64,000 bases of DNA from Symsagittifera roscoffensis (lineage: Eukaryota > Xenacoelomorpha > Acoela > Convolutidae): the NCBI RefSeq assembly GCF_963678635.1, contig NC_087067.1, positions 44,641,129 through 44,705,128 on the forward strand, read 5' to 3'. Below the pieces are notes generated by a model. That model searched no databases. It had not been told where the DNA came from and saw only the letters and a list, made by a program, of their open reading frames with translations. A program made the position numbers and the translations under genes. This document shows positions 35,430 to 46,711 of this stretch, piece by piece. How positions within the stretch are numbered: position 1 is the stretch's first letter; every line of letters starts with the position of its first letter.

Positions 35430-35780
35430 TAAAAGTTTGTATTTTCTCTCCCTTAAATTAATTTGAGGTGGGGGATTGTACAAATGTTCTGAAGAACACC
35501 AAGTCATATGTAATGCAAGCATACTTAAGTTGCAATCTAGATATTACCGATGCAAATCCGACTTTACTTACTGTTTTCACAATCTACAAACATTTAAGCA
35601 GGTTAAATGTAAGTAGATTGTGAAATCAGTTTATTGTGATTTGATTTGCATCGGGAATATCTAGATTGTAACTTAAGTATGCTCCGCTCCGATTACGCAT
35701 GACTTAGTGTTCGTCGGAACATCCGTACAGTCCCCTGCCCTAAATTGATTTAAGGGAGAGAAAATACCAACCTCACCATT
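35430..35780. mobile_element. Foldback element (long inverted repeats)
   Basis: Arms of about 160 bp, from CTCTCCCTTAAATTAATTT at about 35,448 to its complement near 35,762, folding around a short centre at about 35,600. Mismatches are scattered, so it is older than the 14-kb palindrome. It lies wholly in the insert absent from the first duplication unit. Confidence 0.75.
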
Positions 35781-36424
35781 TTGTTTTTCTGACTTTAAAC
35801 TTTAATTTTAAATTATTTTACAATAGTTGAATGAGATTAAGGCCATGTGAACAATCTCCCGTTCTGAAAATTAGTTTAGTATAAATTGTGCATTTAAAAC
35901 AAAATGCACAAACAAAATTGGTTTTCATAACTTGGGATTGCTTATGTGGGATTGGTTTTGAATGCTGTTATTGACCTACATTAATCTATTTTAAATCAAT
36001 CTTCTCTGTTAAAAGTGATAATTTTTTAAAAACTTAGGAAATATTTCTAGAAAAATCCATATATTTTCCACACTCCACCCAAAAACGATATAAGGGGATA
36101 TTGCAGGGTTAATCCTGAATGACAAATAGTCTTGAAACTTGAAACATTTTCTGCAAAAAAAAAACTGCAAGAATCCAGGTTTTACACAGTCATGAACCTA
36201 AAAATTCTCGTTTATTTTTCGCTGGTGAATGATATTAAACATGCCAAACTTCAAAACTTCAATTTCCAAACTTTCTTTTCATAAATAGTGTCATTTCATT
36301 TTTTTTCAAAACTTTATTTCAGACCTCAAATTTCTACATTTTGGCATCATCTCATTAAATCAAAGAGTTCTTTTTGGGTTCGAAATCGTTTGGTTGATCT
36401 GTGATTAATGAGATATAAGAGAAA

Positions 36425-36505
36425 ATGGGAATAGTCCCATCTTTAGTGCCACTTTATCTTCTGGGCTCATTTTTCACGCTGCCGATAACAGATTATGTGA
36501 CTATG
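36425..36505 (+). CDS. Signal-peptide first exon, copy 2
   Basis: Same 27 codons as the exon at 33,803 apart from two residues, with the same phase-0 donor ATG/GTAAGAG. Downstream, after CCCGATTAG, a phase-0 frame from about 36,985 stays open for nearly 50 codons (ALPSFDQVVHNTDQIIFSP) to a TAA, and continues open again after it, ending in TGA before the membrane frame at 37,303. This suggests a type I membrane protein with two internal stops: a pseudogene, or a wrong exon choice by me. Confidence 0.5.
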
Positions 36506-37053
36506 GTAAGAGTTCTACCCGTGAACAACTTCCTAGCCTATACTTTCATCGAGCCTATGCTGATATGAATGAAAAGATACAGTTCTGAAGAAAGAAATAA
36601 AACAAATGTAAGAAACTAAAAAAGTTAAACATTTTTTTAAAACACTTAACTTATTGAAACTTTGATTTAAAGAAACTTTGGAGCACTTTTTATGAAAACT
36701 TTCAAATATTTTTAGTTATGTATATATTTGGGTTTGGTTAACACATTCTTTATAAAACAAAATTGCTTCAATGTCAAAAATTTTACTTTTCTATGACGTA
36801 ACCAGAAAATAATTGCTTCAATAACAAAAATTTTACCATTGTAACGGTTCAAAAGAGGTTAGAATGGTTTAAGATTGCAATTATCTTAGGTTAATTCCTC
36901 TAGTGTACTTTTATGTTTTTGTTTGTTTCGGCCGGGCGTTGTTTCCGACCGGGACCCCGTCTGCGCTTCCGTTCCACCCGATTAGCCCCATAACGAGCCC
37001 GGGTGTCTTTTATCAGCCCTGCCATCATTCGATCAAGTAGTACACAACACCGA

Positions 37054-37290
37054 TCAAATTATTTTCTCTCCGATTAACTTCCAAAAAGTAACAAATTTAT
37101 CAGAGCCCTGCAGCGAAACCGCGTCATAAACATCACCATATATGGTCACACCAACACTAACTATATCTCTATGTCTCGAACTACACATCGGCCGTTCATT
37201 TTCGAGTAACCAGAAAATAATCGCCCCGCTCAAAACAAAGGCTAGCAAATATTCACAACAACACTGAAATTTAACCCCGAGCAAAATCAT
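37054..37290 (-). CDS. Membrane-segment frame, copy 2
   Basis: A 78-residue minus-strand frame, same core as copy 1 (YLLAFVLSGAIIFWLL), ending DKFVTFWKLIGEKII. A possible acceptor (TTAAATTTCAG) precedes TGTTGTTGTGAA. It overlaps antisense to the + strand frames described for the signal-peptide gene; at most one is likely real. Confidence 0.25.
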   Translation of the reverse strand: MILLGVKFQCCCEYLLAFVLSGAIIFWLLENERPMCSSRHRDIVSVGVTIYGDVYDAVSLQGSDKFVTFWKLIGEKII

Positions 37291-37302
37291 CTTTGAAAAA
37301 AA

Positions 37303-37440
37303 TGCGCTGAAATTAATATATTTGCTATTATAGCAGCCTTTATATTAGCTCTTGTTTGTTGGCATATTGTACTATCTTCGCTTTTTGAAAATTTTCTAAT
37401 TAACTTTTTTATTGTAGTTGAAACGCGACCGTTGATTTAA
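37303..37440 (+). CDS. Open frame with membrane segment, copy 2
   Basis: Counterpart of 34,671-34,808: 45 codons, IFAIIAAFILALVCW, TAA stop. A seven-A run just upstream separates it from the preceding frame by one base. Confidence 0.3.
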   Translation, partial: CAEINIFAIIAAFILALVCWHIVLSSLFENFLINFFIVVETRPLI

Positions 37441-37789
37441 GTAAGTCCACTATTTTAATAGTCGTTTTACCATTTCAAAACCCTTTTGTTTATTAAAAAA
37501 TTGATAAAAGTCCGTATACTATTGATGATTAATAGATTTGGTCGCTGAATGAAAGCCGTGTCGTCTGCTTCCGTTCAAAGTCTTTATCGTCTACGCAATT
37601 AAAGCGTTCAAGATCCCGGTTGAAGATCAAATATCCGACATATTCAGCGTTTTATCTTATCAGAAAAAATGGCATACAAAAATCGAACAATGGTGAATAA
37701 TAATCGCCGCTAACAAATATATTGTATTTTGGCTAATTTCTAATGAAAGCTTTTATTAAAAATATTAACTAATTTATAACTTATTAGTT

Positions 37790-37910
37790 ATGGATACGGA
37801 CTTCTTCAGACATTTGATTATTGCCTTAGCTATTATTATCAATGTGATTGAATTTGTTGCTTGCACAATCAAGAAAGAGAAACCTTTTAACCCTTTGCCT
37901 TCTTTAACAG
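37790..37910 (+). CDS. First exon with hydrophobic anchor
   Basis: ATG then 40 codons and one base to donor ACAG/GTTAGT (phase 1). Residues 8-26 are hydrophobic (LIIALAIIINVIEFVACTI), followed by KKEK, so it is a signal peptide or signal anchor. The exon length (121 bp) and phase equal those of the signal-peptide exon at 49,131, but the sequences differ. No in-phase second exon could be identified. Confidence 0.4.
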
Positions 37911-38135
37911 GTTAGTAAAAAAATAAAATTGATTCGAGAATAGTTTTCAAGCAAAATATCTTTTATCTCAAATTTATTTAAAGTTTATTTAAGCTTGCCA
38001 TAACGGTTATCGAATTGGAAAATATATTTTTTTCGTAATAATGAAAAATGTCTTTTCAAGTCAAAATCGAATAAATTGTATTTTAATTTTTTTTTATCCA
38101 AATTTAAGTTGGTTTGCACAAAGCTGAGACCTGAT

Positions 38136-38460
38136 CAGGGGAGGATTTAGGGGTGGAGGGCGGGGACGGACACCTTTCTCCCCCCCCCCCCTCCTCAGGG
38201 GTCACCACTTTGTACTATTTTGAGATATCCATTTTTCTTGACGGACCCTAAAATTTTTCTAAGGGCGCCTTTGGCGCCAATGTATACTAATTTTGAGTGC
38301 GGAGCGCGCGCCAAAAAAAAAAGTTTTTTTTTTTGTCAAATATTTCCAAAAAGTGTTTAAAAACGCCTTTTTTGGCCATTTTTTTCAAAATTATGCCTGC
38401 GACGCAGAAAACTAGGCCAAAACAGGGACTTTTTAGTGCTTTGGAAGCTTGAAAAATCAT
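38136..38460 (+). mobile_element. hAT-type MITE, 5' part
   Basis: Starts CAGGGGAGGATTTAGG, then the shared text GGCGCCTTTGGCGCC and GAGCGCGCGCC. The 3' end with CCGCCCCTG is not found; similarity fades after about 38,450. Confidence 0.6.
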
Positions 38461-38555
38461 AGAAGTGCAGAAAAGTGGTGAAAATTCACACAGATAGGAA
38501 AACAACAAAAACAGCAAATCAGTGGTCGTGAAAAAATTTTGCAAGTGACCTTTAT

Positions 38556-38815
38556 TTTTGAGACATGGGACCACTTTTTGACGTAACTTTTCTCTGGTGA
38601 AGCAGCTTTGGCATTGTTTTTCCTCGAAAAAGTGTCAACATCTCTTTTTGAATAACTTTATCTCTCTAAAAATGTTATCCAAAAAATGATTTTTGAAACA
38701 TGGGACCACTTTTTTACGTAACTTTCCTCTGTTGAAGCAGCTTTGGCATTGTTTTTCCTCGAAAAAGTGTCAAAATCTTTTTTTGAATAACTTTGTGCTT
38801 CAAAAAAATATATGC
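38556..38815. repeat. Tandem duplication of about 134 bp, two units
   Basis: Units start at 38,556 and 38,690 with ACATGGGACCACTTTTT and share GAAGCAGCTTTGGCATTG. The long + frame starting in the second unit (to 39,106) has chance-like composition and I do not support it. Confidence 0.8.
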
Positions 38816-39106
38816 AAAAAACAAAAACAAACTATTGATTGTACGATGAATTTTCATCCCTTGAAAATTGACATCCGAAAAGGGCAGGGTGCAACGCTCT
38901 TAGCCACCAGGTCTCGAAAATTGTCGAAAAGTGAATCTAAAGATTCTCAATATTTCAATTCCACTCCCCCACATTTGAGTTTCAGTTTCGAAAAACTAAT
39001 TTATTGTAATGAAATTTTGCATGGTGAGAAAACTAACCACTTGCACAGATTTGTTTTCTTCATACCTTTCATCGCAACACCACGGTTTAGCCATAATCAC
39101 ACGTAA

Positions 39107-40342
39107 AACAACTAAGAAATTTGAAAGTTTGAAATGTGGGGGAGGGGGTAGAAAACTTTAAAACTTTAAATATGCGCTCAGATGACCCCCATCGAAGAGT
39201 CAAATAACTTTCGAGTTGTCGTAGTTTTGCCTTAATCATGTCTCGTGGCGTCCCGGCTCGAAATTTAAAACCGTATATTTGTGTGTAGCTTTTCAACGTC
39301 TCAAGCATTGTCAAATCGAGACAAAATGAATAATCTCCCCCAAAATTAAAGTTTAAAAATAAGTCTCTTTGACATAAAAAATTTCAAAATTATTAATTTT
39401 TCTTACATTGTAAAAAATGGCAAAATTTTGAAGTTTATAAAATGTGGAAAATGAAAACAAAATTGAACGTTTCCAAGGTGGTAATTATAATTTTCAATAG
39501 CTGTTATAATGAGTTACAATGTAACGAACGTATCTTTTAGTGGTCGTCAAAACCTGAATTATGGCTTATGTGAAATAAGTAAAACGTAAAATTGGTTGAA
39601 GTAACTTTCGACGATAGTAAAAATGAATTTCAAAAATTTTCAGTTTCAAAATTGCGATGGCATGCTGGATACTTTTGTAATTTACCATAACAAATTTCTA
39701 ACACTTATTGAAAAGTTGAAAAAGAAATCGGTTTTAACTGAACTTTATTCAGATTCGTAGTCAGTATGAAATTGATTTACCTCAACTCATTAGCTGGATG
39801 GTTTTAGAATGGACTTCAAACCATTTCAACTGAAGATAGATAAAAACAAAATCTTTATCTAAAAAGTCAGTTTGAAACAGATTTTTGCAGAATAATACGG
39901 ATCTCTTTAATTTTACCACTATTTCTATTGCAGAAGGAGAGAAATAAACGTAGATACTCAAAATTGCACGTGTTTGATCCTTGAGCTAGTTTTTTATGAA
40001 GTATTGTTGTAATAAAAATTAGCCTAATTGTTTCGATAGTTCTATTTTTAAAAATTAGAATTGAATGTCAGTTGCGCTCCAGTTGCTCTTAATTTTGCTG
40101 AAACTTTTGCTCTAAAAATATGACCGCTGCCATCACAACAAATTGAACAGCCGGACTTTTTTGGAGAAATGAAAAACTCATTGGTCAATTGTTGGATTTA
40201 CTATACATCCAACAGCAGAAGATTGTTTCTATAAAAGGTGACAAATTACTACGCAACCGCGACTTATCAAGAAACGGACACTTGATATTGAGCGTTCTTC
40301 TCCCAAAAACGTGTTTGATTTTTCACGGACTAGATTCATCAG
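39107..40342. other. No gene seen
   Basis: AT-rich with a G-rich patch (GTGGGGGAGGGGG, about 39,135). No supported exon. Confidence 0.4.
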
Positions 40343-42457
40343 ATGGTCAAAAAGCTGACACCATCCGACAGAGAAAAACTAGAGCACGCCAAGGTAGCCC
40401 CATCTGTCCACGACATTGAAAAAGGGATTTCAAAAATGTAAGTGGAAAATAGATTGGAATTAACTTCAAAAAAATGTTGTGTGTTTTGAGTTTTCAAAAA
40501 CAGAAACTGAGGCTAGAATTTCAATTGACTTTAATGTACCAGGACAAAAAATGCTTAAATTTTATAGAAGAAAATGCAAAACAAAAACGAAAACAAACTT
40601 GATCAGCTCATCAATTTTGTGACTCAAGTAACCAACATGAATTCTCCTGTAAGCGTCCATCCTTCACAAAAAAAACAATTTGTTGATGATAAAGAGTCGG
40701 TTACTGTTGGTTAGCTTAGAGCGGGGTTTAGTTTATAGCCAAGCTCTAACTACATTTGCTATTTTTGATTATTATGGAAAATGAAGTGAAGATTTAACTG
40801 CAACAAAATTTCAAAAGAGTTTCATTATTTTTTCTTACCATAAAATGCTTAGGATCCCATCATGAATATCTGAAAAGAATATTAGAACGCTTAGACTTGA
40901 TATCCTCAGTAATAGTTACTCACGATTTTCAGACTTTTTCTACCCGAATGGACATCAAACAATTTTAACACACAATAGACAAGCAAAAAAGATGAATGTG
41001 TTGCAGCATTTGTGATAGAAAGCACACACGTAGATACAAACACTGTCAAAAGTGAAATAGAAATTGAGTTTACTTCATCGGTTGAAAAGTCAAATGAACT
41101 TTTTATCTGCATTTTGTACCCAGAACCATCAATACTCTTTGGTAAGTTTCTACAGGTGTAGAAAATCGGTTATTTGATATAAAAAGCGCCGAGTCCAACA
41201 TCCTGATTAAGTAAGGACACAAACTTAGATCTTCTTTATCATTTAAAATTTGGGTTGAATGTTTTCAATGTCTTGATGCTTTTTGGATTTTCAAATCAAG
41301 TTTTTTTTTGGAATTAAAACTATATTTTCATCACGCCTGGATTATGATATATATAAAAACTGTAGATAACAGAAACCTTTCAGTGAAAAATATGTGATCA
41401 CTATGTATTGAACGTAGAGTTCGAAACTGGGTCATTTGAAAAAAAAATCAAAAAGGAACTTCAAATGTTATAAGTGGGATAACATCCAATGCGAACTCTT
41501 AGTACTGTTAAATCAATTAACTGATAAAAATGTGTCTTCTTACTTGTTGATAAACTCACTTGTCGTCGTTTTTGATAATATTTGTCCGCTGGATGAAAAA
41601 ATTAACCTAAAAAGATCGTGGGTGAATTGTAACGCTTAAAGCCTTTGCAACAAACGAGACAGACTAAATAAAAATTAATTTTTCATCAGAAAATCCATCA
41701 GAAAATCATCTATTGCAGTTAGAAATTCAAGTTATATCAGGTAGTGCAAAAAGGTACTACGACAAAAATTACATGCCTATCTACAGTTTCGAATCACTTT
41801 TCTTTGCTTTTAATGACTTTTGCGGGAAATTAAGAGAAAAGTACTTCCCTATAGATTTGAAAGAGTTCAACCAAGTTTTTGTTTAGCTTCGGCAAAACTC
41901 GCAAACATGCAAGATATTCGGAACAAAAATTATTTTAGAGTTAATCAGAACGACTCCTCTCTTATCTTTATGCCGCATATCAAATTGAAGTACTGAAGTG
42001 GTTAAATCTCGTAAAAACAAATTATTGCCTGCAAAAAGGCTATACTCATAAAACAAATGCGGTTTTCTCGACGACCTCGACAAGAAAAGTAAGCAAAATA
42101 CCCATAGCCATTTAATTTCATTCCATGAAAAGAACCAAAAAAACCTACAAAACTTGTTATCTGATCGTACGCATCACAGAAATATAATAACTTCTGAAAC
42201 CTGTAGTCAATACAGCAACCAGATTATGAAATCATGTTCAACGAAATTAGTTTATGCGGTTCTTTGCACTGGAGGGCGCCCAAGCTAAAAAGATCCCAAT
42301 TTATTGATCAGAATTCACAAGTACCAATTAAATGATTTGAACTCTTTTAAATGTTAGTTGGAAACAACCCAAGACAAAAAAAATTGTAGAGGTAGCCTTC
42401 ACCAAAGAACAAGAAGCCCTGAAAGATGCTATAAGTAATGAAGCTATAAGTAACTAA
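40343..42457 (+). CDS. Possible multi-exon gene, unrecognised, broken model
   Basis: Exon-like blocks in order: 40,343-40,437 (ATG, phase-2 donor AAT/GTAAGT; lysine-rich start with KKLTPSDREKLEHAK); 40,568-40,648 (acceptor TTTTATAG, 27 codons, phase-0 donor CCT/GTAAGC, helix-like NENKLDQLINFVTQV); 40,979-41,141 (phase 0 in, phase-1 donor TTTG/GTAAGT); 41,418-41,639 (phase 1 in, frame breaks at a nine-A run then stays open for over 60 codons); 41,690-41,886 (64 codons to TAG); 41,949-42,088 (46 codons, donor AAA/GTAAGC); 42,358-42,457 (32 codons to TAA). Phases agree from the second to the fourth block but not at the others. No known domain. It is either a gene with sequence errors in A runs or a decaying one. 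Confidence 0.35.
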
Positions 42458-42467
42458 GTACTCTTAT

Positions 42468-42880
42468 TTATACAGCATTCCGGCGCAAAAACTTATCAAA
42501 ATTACCATAGAGTTGCTCGTTTATACAAAGAACATTTTGCATACGTCGTTTTTTGGCGCCAAGGTAACTCCTTTGGCAGTTTCTTACAAATTCAAAATTA
42601 ACTCGGCAATGTCTGATCAAACGATAAAACTTCCGGCATAGTTTTTCCTGACTAAAAAGGAAAAACCTGAAATTAGCATTGGATACAAAGTTGAAACCCA
42701 ACATCAAATAGCGTAAACTTAAGCAACCAACAGCAGCGAACATAGCAAAAAACACAAACGTTACTTGCCATTTGAGGTAAGCTTTGCTTGATTCATTTTT
42801 TGTGCTCTCAAGAAAACCAGCAACACTGTATTGCGTGCTGTCCTGATGTTCTGCAGTTTTCAGCAGATCAAAGAATGAAG
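42468..42880 (-). CDS. Single-pass membrane protein exon, open arm of an inverted duplication
   Basis: 136 residues on the minus strand from a possible acceptor (CCTTCTGCAAG, phase 1) to TAA. An N-terminal hydrophilic part (FFDLLKTAEHQDSTQ) leads to one membrane segment (VTFVFFAMFAAVGCLSL), then a basic, Cys-containing tail (LCRKFYRLIRHCRVNF, AKKRRMQNVLC). The first exon was not found. The same sequence in broken form lies head to head on the + strand at 43,212-43,528. The open frame against a broken partner supports this arm as the working or more recent one. No family recognised. Confidence 0.5.
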
Positions 42881-43525
42881 CTTGCAGAAGGCAAGCAACT
42901 CTCTTTCAACTGTAGAAACAATCTTGCCTGTTACTCAGTTGTTAGACGCTCGATATGGAGCAACACCGTTTATGATGTCTTTGAGGGCCTTTGTTTGACC
43001 TTAAGAGAAGACTGAACGGCAAGGTAAGTATCCAAAATGACACGACAGGCGAGCAAACTACCACGGTCAGGAAATATTAACAAGAAAAGAGACAAAGAGG
43101 TAGCCACAAAAAAATTTCACTCCTTTGCAAGGCCTAAGGGTTTTTCTAATAGGTTAGTTTTATAACTTCTGAACCTCTGACAACTGAGTAACAGGCAATT
43201 TACTGATTTAGCTTCATTCTTTGATCTGTTGAAAAGTGCAGAAATTCAGGAAAGAACGCAATACAAGGTTACTGGTTTTCTTGAGAGCACAAAAATGAGA
43301 GCACAAAATTATGCGAAGCTTACCTCAAATGGCTATTAACGGTTGTTTTCCTTTGAGTTATTTGCTGCTGTTGGTTGCTGCGATTTGTCTTATGTGATGT
43401 TGCGTTTCAATTTCGTTTCCTCCAATGCCAACTGCAGATTCTTCCATTTAAATAAGGAAAACAATGAAGAGAAGTTTTCTCATTCGATCAACTTTCGCCA
43501 TTGTAATTTTAAAATTGTAAAAAAC
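42590..43525. repeat. Head-to-head inverted duplication
   Basis: Left arm about 42,590-42,960, right arm about 43,180-43,525, axis near 43,070. Shared text includes AACTGAGTAACAGGCAA, GGTTTTCTTGAGAGCAC and GCTGCTGTTGGTTGCT. The arms are clearly diverged, with indels, so this is not an assembly mirror. Confidence 0.8.
43037..43157 (+). CDS. Possible small basic first exon
   Basis: ATG and about 38 codons of basic, polar sequence (RQASKLPRSGNINKKRDKE) lying between the arms of the inverted duplication and just before the broken arm. Donors are weak (AG/GTTAGT or G/GTTTTT). It could be the first exon of the gene whose second exon is the broken arm. Confidence 0.25.
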
Positions 43526-43528
43526 TAG
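43212..43528 (+). pseudogene. Broken copy of the membrane-protein exon
   Basis: Follows the minus-strand exon residue for residue at first (FFDLLKSAEIQERTQ, GFLEST), then loses frame after an insertion containing a repeated GAGAGCACAAAA and meets TAA. The membrane part (FAAVGC) and later text continue in another frame. Confidence 0.6.
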
Positions 43529-43664
43529 CAAGAAGAGTTCTCTGGCCTTAAAAAAAAACAAATTTATAATCATTAAATTCAATTTTGCAGAATCAGTTTT
43601 CATTTGCGTAATCCGCCGATTTTTTGCGGAACCTATATACTTTACAATTTTATACATTACAATT

Positions 43665-43958
43665 TTGCTGAATTCACTTACATTTGCAAAACCCGCTGAC
43701 AATTTGTGGAATCCAGAACATCTAGCTGTATTCGCACGTTGCAAAGACCGCGACAACATAAATGCGCCGTCAAAAGTTACGTTTTTGGTATTGATGCGCG
43801 GAATACGCGGAAACTTTGTGAGTGGAAATCACTTAGGTTTTGAAGCGTTTAAAGACTTATCACCGGATTCCAGTAACCCACAGACACCTCTTTATGTGCC
43901 TATCCAGTGCACAGTTTGCCTCGTAATGTTTTTTGTGCTCATTTTGGTTCAAAAATAA
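43665..43958 (+). CDS. Terminal exon-like frame with C-terminal membrane segment
   Basis: Open for 97 codons to TAA with higher GC and protein-like text (CKDRDNINAPSKVTFLVLM, GNHLGFEAFKDLSPDSS). It ends in a hydrophobic segment (CTVCLVMFFVLILV) and QK, a layout seen in tail-anchored proteins, GPI precursors or type I proteins with a minimal tail. The true start is unclear. A degenerate echo of the region GTGCCTATCCAGTGCACA lies near 44,555. No family recognised. Confidence 0.4.
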   Translation: MLNSLTFAKPADNLWNPEHLAVFARCKDRDNINAPSKVTFLVLMRGIRGNFVSGNHLGFEAFKDLSPDSSNPQTPLYVPIQCTVCLVMFFVLILVQK

Positions 43959-45607
43959 AATTCATGATTTCAAACCCGATGGATCGCATGATAATTTGGT
44001 GCTAACGTTTGCTCAGTAATTGTGAAGTATTAAGGTTTCAACTACTTCACGAAGTGAAGGGAAGAAAATGTGGCGCAGGGTGTGTTCTTCTCTTCTAGAG
44101 TTTCACTTTTTGTTTTTGAAGAAAGCTTACAGGGCAAGCGTAACGTCATTTTATAGCCCCTCAGCATTTAACTTGGATTCCAAAAAAAAATCAATACTTA
44201 ACTTTCTGAGCATCGAGGAAAATTTGTTTTTTTTTTCAATTTTTTAAATCAATTTTTACGAAATTTGGTGACACTGACATCTCATTTTTAATGACCTAGT
44301 AATTTAACTAAACTGTTATTTCTTATTTATCTTATTTATAATTGCCTTCCGTCTGTAGTTTTTTTAACCAAAATTAGTTAGCTCATTACGAAACCAAACC
44401 GTGTAGTTTGTGCATTGTAAGCGAATTCCGCAACTTGGCCTCTCTTTGATCATTTTTTGATCTTGTGTTTCCTTTGATCTTGCCGAGAATTTTTTAACAG
44501 GTTAAAAATTTTTCTCTGGATTCCAAAGATTTACACATATAAATCAAAAAGTGCGCCTATCCATTGCACATTTTTGGCTATAAATAGAATAGGAAGCTTA
44601 GAAAAAAATTTCCAACCCTTATTTCAAACAGACGAGGGTGAAGGGGGTGAGCAGATTGTCTTACAAACACATATTTTTATTATTTTTAAATTGACAAGAA
44701 TCTATTTATTTACATTTTCGAGCATAACACCTCAAAAAACTCTCTCCTTACTTAAAATTCATGAAAACATTCACATCTCAGAGTACAGAACACTTTGACG
44801 GTACAATAAATTTTCAGTGTGAACTCTGATCCTTAGAAAGCTCATAAAAGTGACGCAATCATGTGTCTTATTTAACCGTATGTCTCGTTTTTAAAGGAGT
44901 TGACCAGGATTATTTATATAACCAAGTTATGCATTTTAATGAGTTAAATAAGCTGTAATAGAGGTAGGAATAGTCTTTTTTATGACCAAGAAGTAGCATA
45001 ATATTTTGAAATAACCAAATTATTCTATCCATATTTTTGCTAATTTCCGCCTATTTCGGGAAGTTTTTGATAGTGGACATCCATCACAGCTTGACAAGCA
45101 AGACTCGGACGTGAAATACCTTTCAGACAATCAATTTCTTTTTGAATTTCAATTTATTTGATTTATTGCGAACGTCATTTACTTTAGTTTTTCTCATATA
45201 AAAAAATTGCTATCGTTTATTCACATTAAACTTGTGCTCATATTCCAAAGTTTTTGTTAAAAAAGTGTTACGATCTTGTAATTTAAAAAAATGCTCTATC
45301 ATTTTATACACAGCAAATGCTTAAAGTTATAACGCGCAATTGCAGCAAAATGCAATCTTGCTCAGAAAAGTTAATCTTTAGCAAAATCAATATTATTAGA
45401 TTTACCCACTTGGTACTAAGTCGGTCTTAGTGAACTAAATTGAAAAATATGCTCTTTTCAGTCAAACCAACCTTTTATTTTACGCGCTGTTATATTTTTA
45501 CAATTATACTCAACACGCGAAAATTCTAATTCGTTTTTTATCGATAATTAGAAAAAAAAAACATTTCAAAGTTTTTTTTCAGCAATAAATCAAACGTATT
45601 ATTACAG
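43959..45607. other. No gene seen
   Basis: AT-rich sequence. A 74-residue frame at 44,574-44,798 has no splice context. Confidence 0.4.
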
Positions 45608-45746
45608 TTTTTCCCAATTATTATTAACCGAAGTGCCAGATCACGAGATCAGTACCCAAAATAAGTATTCCGAAAGTCCGAATAACAAGGCAACAATAAC
45701 TGCAATTTCGTATTCAAGATATATAAACTTTTATTTCATGAGCTAA
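45608..45746 (+). CDS. Possible terminal exon
   Basis: After acceptor TATTATTACAG an open frame of 45 codons (phase 2 in) reaches TAA. The residues are polar with acidic and Tyr/Ser content (EVPDHEISTQNKYSESPNN), like a cytoplasmic tail. No neighbour joins it convincingly. Confidence 0.3.
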
Positions 45747-45902
45747 CAAAGAAGACTTCGAAAATGTTAGGGCTATAAAAAGTACGTTTTTTCAAGTACT
45801 CCGAACGATGTTTTCTAGTTTATAAAAAGAAATTGATACATAGAATGCTGTTCAGCTACCGCACTGCTACCGGCTATCATTGTCCAAAACATATCTTCCC
45901 AA

Positions 45903-46492
45903 GAAGGAGCGGATTCAAAAAAATCAAAGGGGCGACTACGCAAAGGGTTCTCTTTGGTATTATTTCACGACGTCAATGTTTGGCTTACCGCCCTTAGAAA
46001 ATTTTTAACGGGGCTTTCGGCGCCAAAATGTTCTTAATTAAATTTGAAAGGGAGGGCGCGCCAAAAAAAACGAGACTTTTTGCCAACAAAATTTGTTTTG
46101 GAAATTTGTTCCCCCCCCCCTCAGGGATGCGACCCCCTGCCGACCCAAAGGGTCCCCCCTTTGATACTTTTTCAGAAATCCATTTTTGGCCGACCGACCC
46201 TAAAATTTTTCTAAAGGCGCCTTTGGCGCCAACATATACTAACTTTGAGGGGGAGCGCGCGCCAAAAAAAAAACGCGAAAAAAATGCAAAATTTTTCAAA
46301 AAGTGCCCAAAAACGGCTTTTTTTACTGTTTTTAAAAAATTTGCATGCGGCGCAGAAAATTTTGCCAAAATGGGGGCAAAACAGTGCTTTGGGAGAGCTC
46401 GAAAAATCAATTTGGTCGACCTAAAAAGTTTTTTTGAAAATCCGCCCCCCCCCCCCCCCCCCCCCTCGAGAAAATCCTAGATCCGCCCCCTG
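45903..46492 (+). mobile_element. hAT-type MITE, long copy
   Basis: 3' end CTAGATCCGCCCCCTG after a C run of more than 20 bases; 5' end a weaker AGGAGCGGATTC. Internal text matches 14,601-15,067, and part of it appears twice (TTCTAAAGGCGCCTTTGG and a similar stretch near 45,995). The overlapping long frames on both strands come from its GC-rich text, not a gene. Confidence 0.65.
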
Positions 46493-46711
46493 ATTGTATT
46501 CTTAACTGGCTTTCAATCTTTTCCCCATACGAACAAAAAAAAGAAAAAAAATTATTCTTATAAGTTTTCATTTTTGCAAAAAATAATAGTGGTCAGAAAT
46601 GTTTGAGCTACTTGATTTTTTTTCGTGTGAGCTTTTCCTTTCCTGTTTTTATTTTGGGGTCAAGTATCAAACATTTTGCAATAGAGTTATTAATTAATTA
46701 AGATCATTTTT

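Larger units (their letters stand above)
34816..37448 (+). repeat. Tandem duplication, second unit (a'-insert-b')
   Basis: Second copy of the 33,329-34,810 unit; 35,284-36,410 between a' and b' has no counterpart in the first unit. Either this is the original layout and the first unit lost the insert, or the insert arrived later. Confidence 0.9.

Noticed and set aside
38693-39106. 137-residue + strand frame
   Set aside because: It starts inside a tandem duplication without ATG, with chance-like composition and no splice signals I trust.
45994-46480. Overlapping frames of about 140-150 residues on both strands
   Set aside because: Both lie in a hAT-type MITE, contain a long homopolymer and have Pro/Lys/Phe-biased text; the same text recurs in other non-coding copies.
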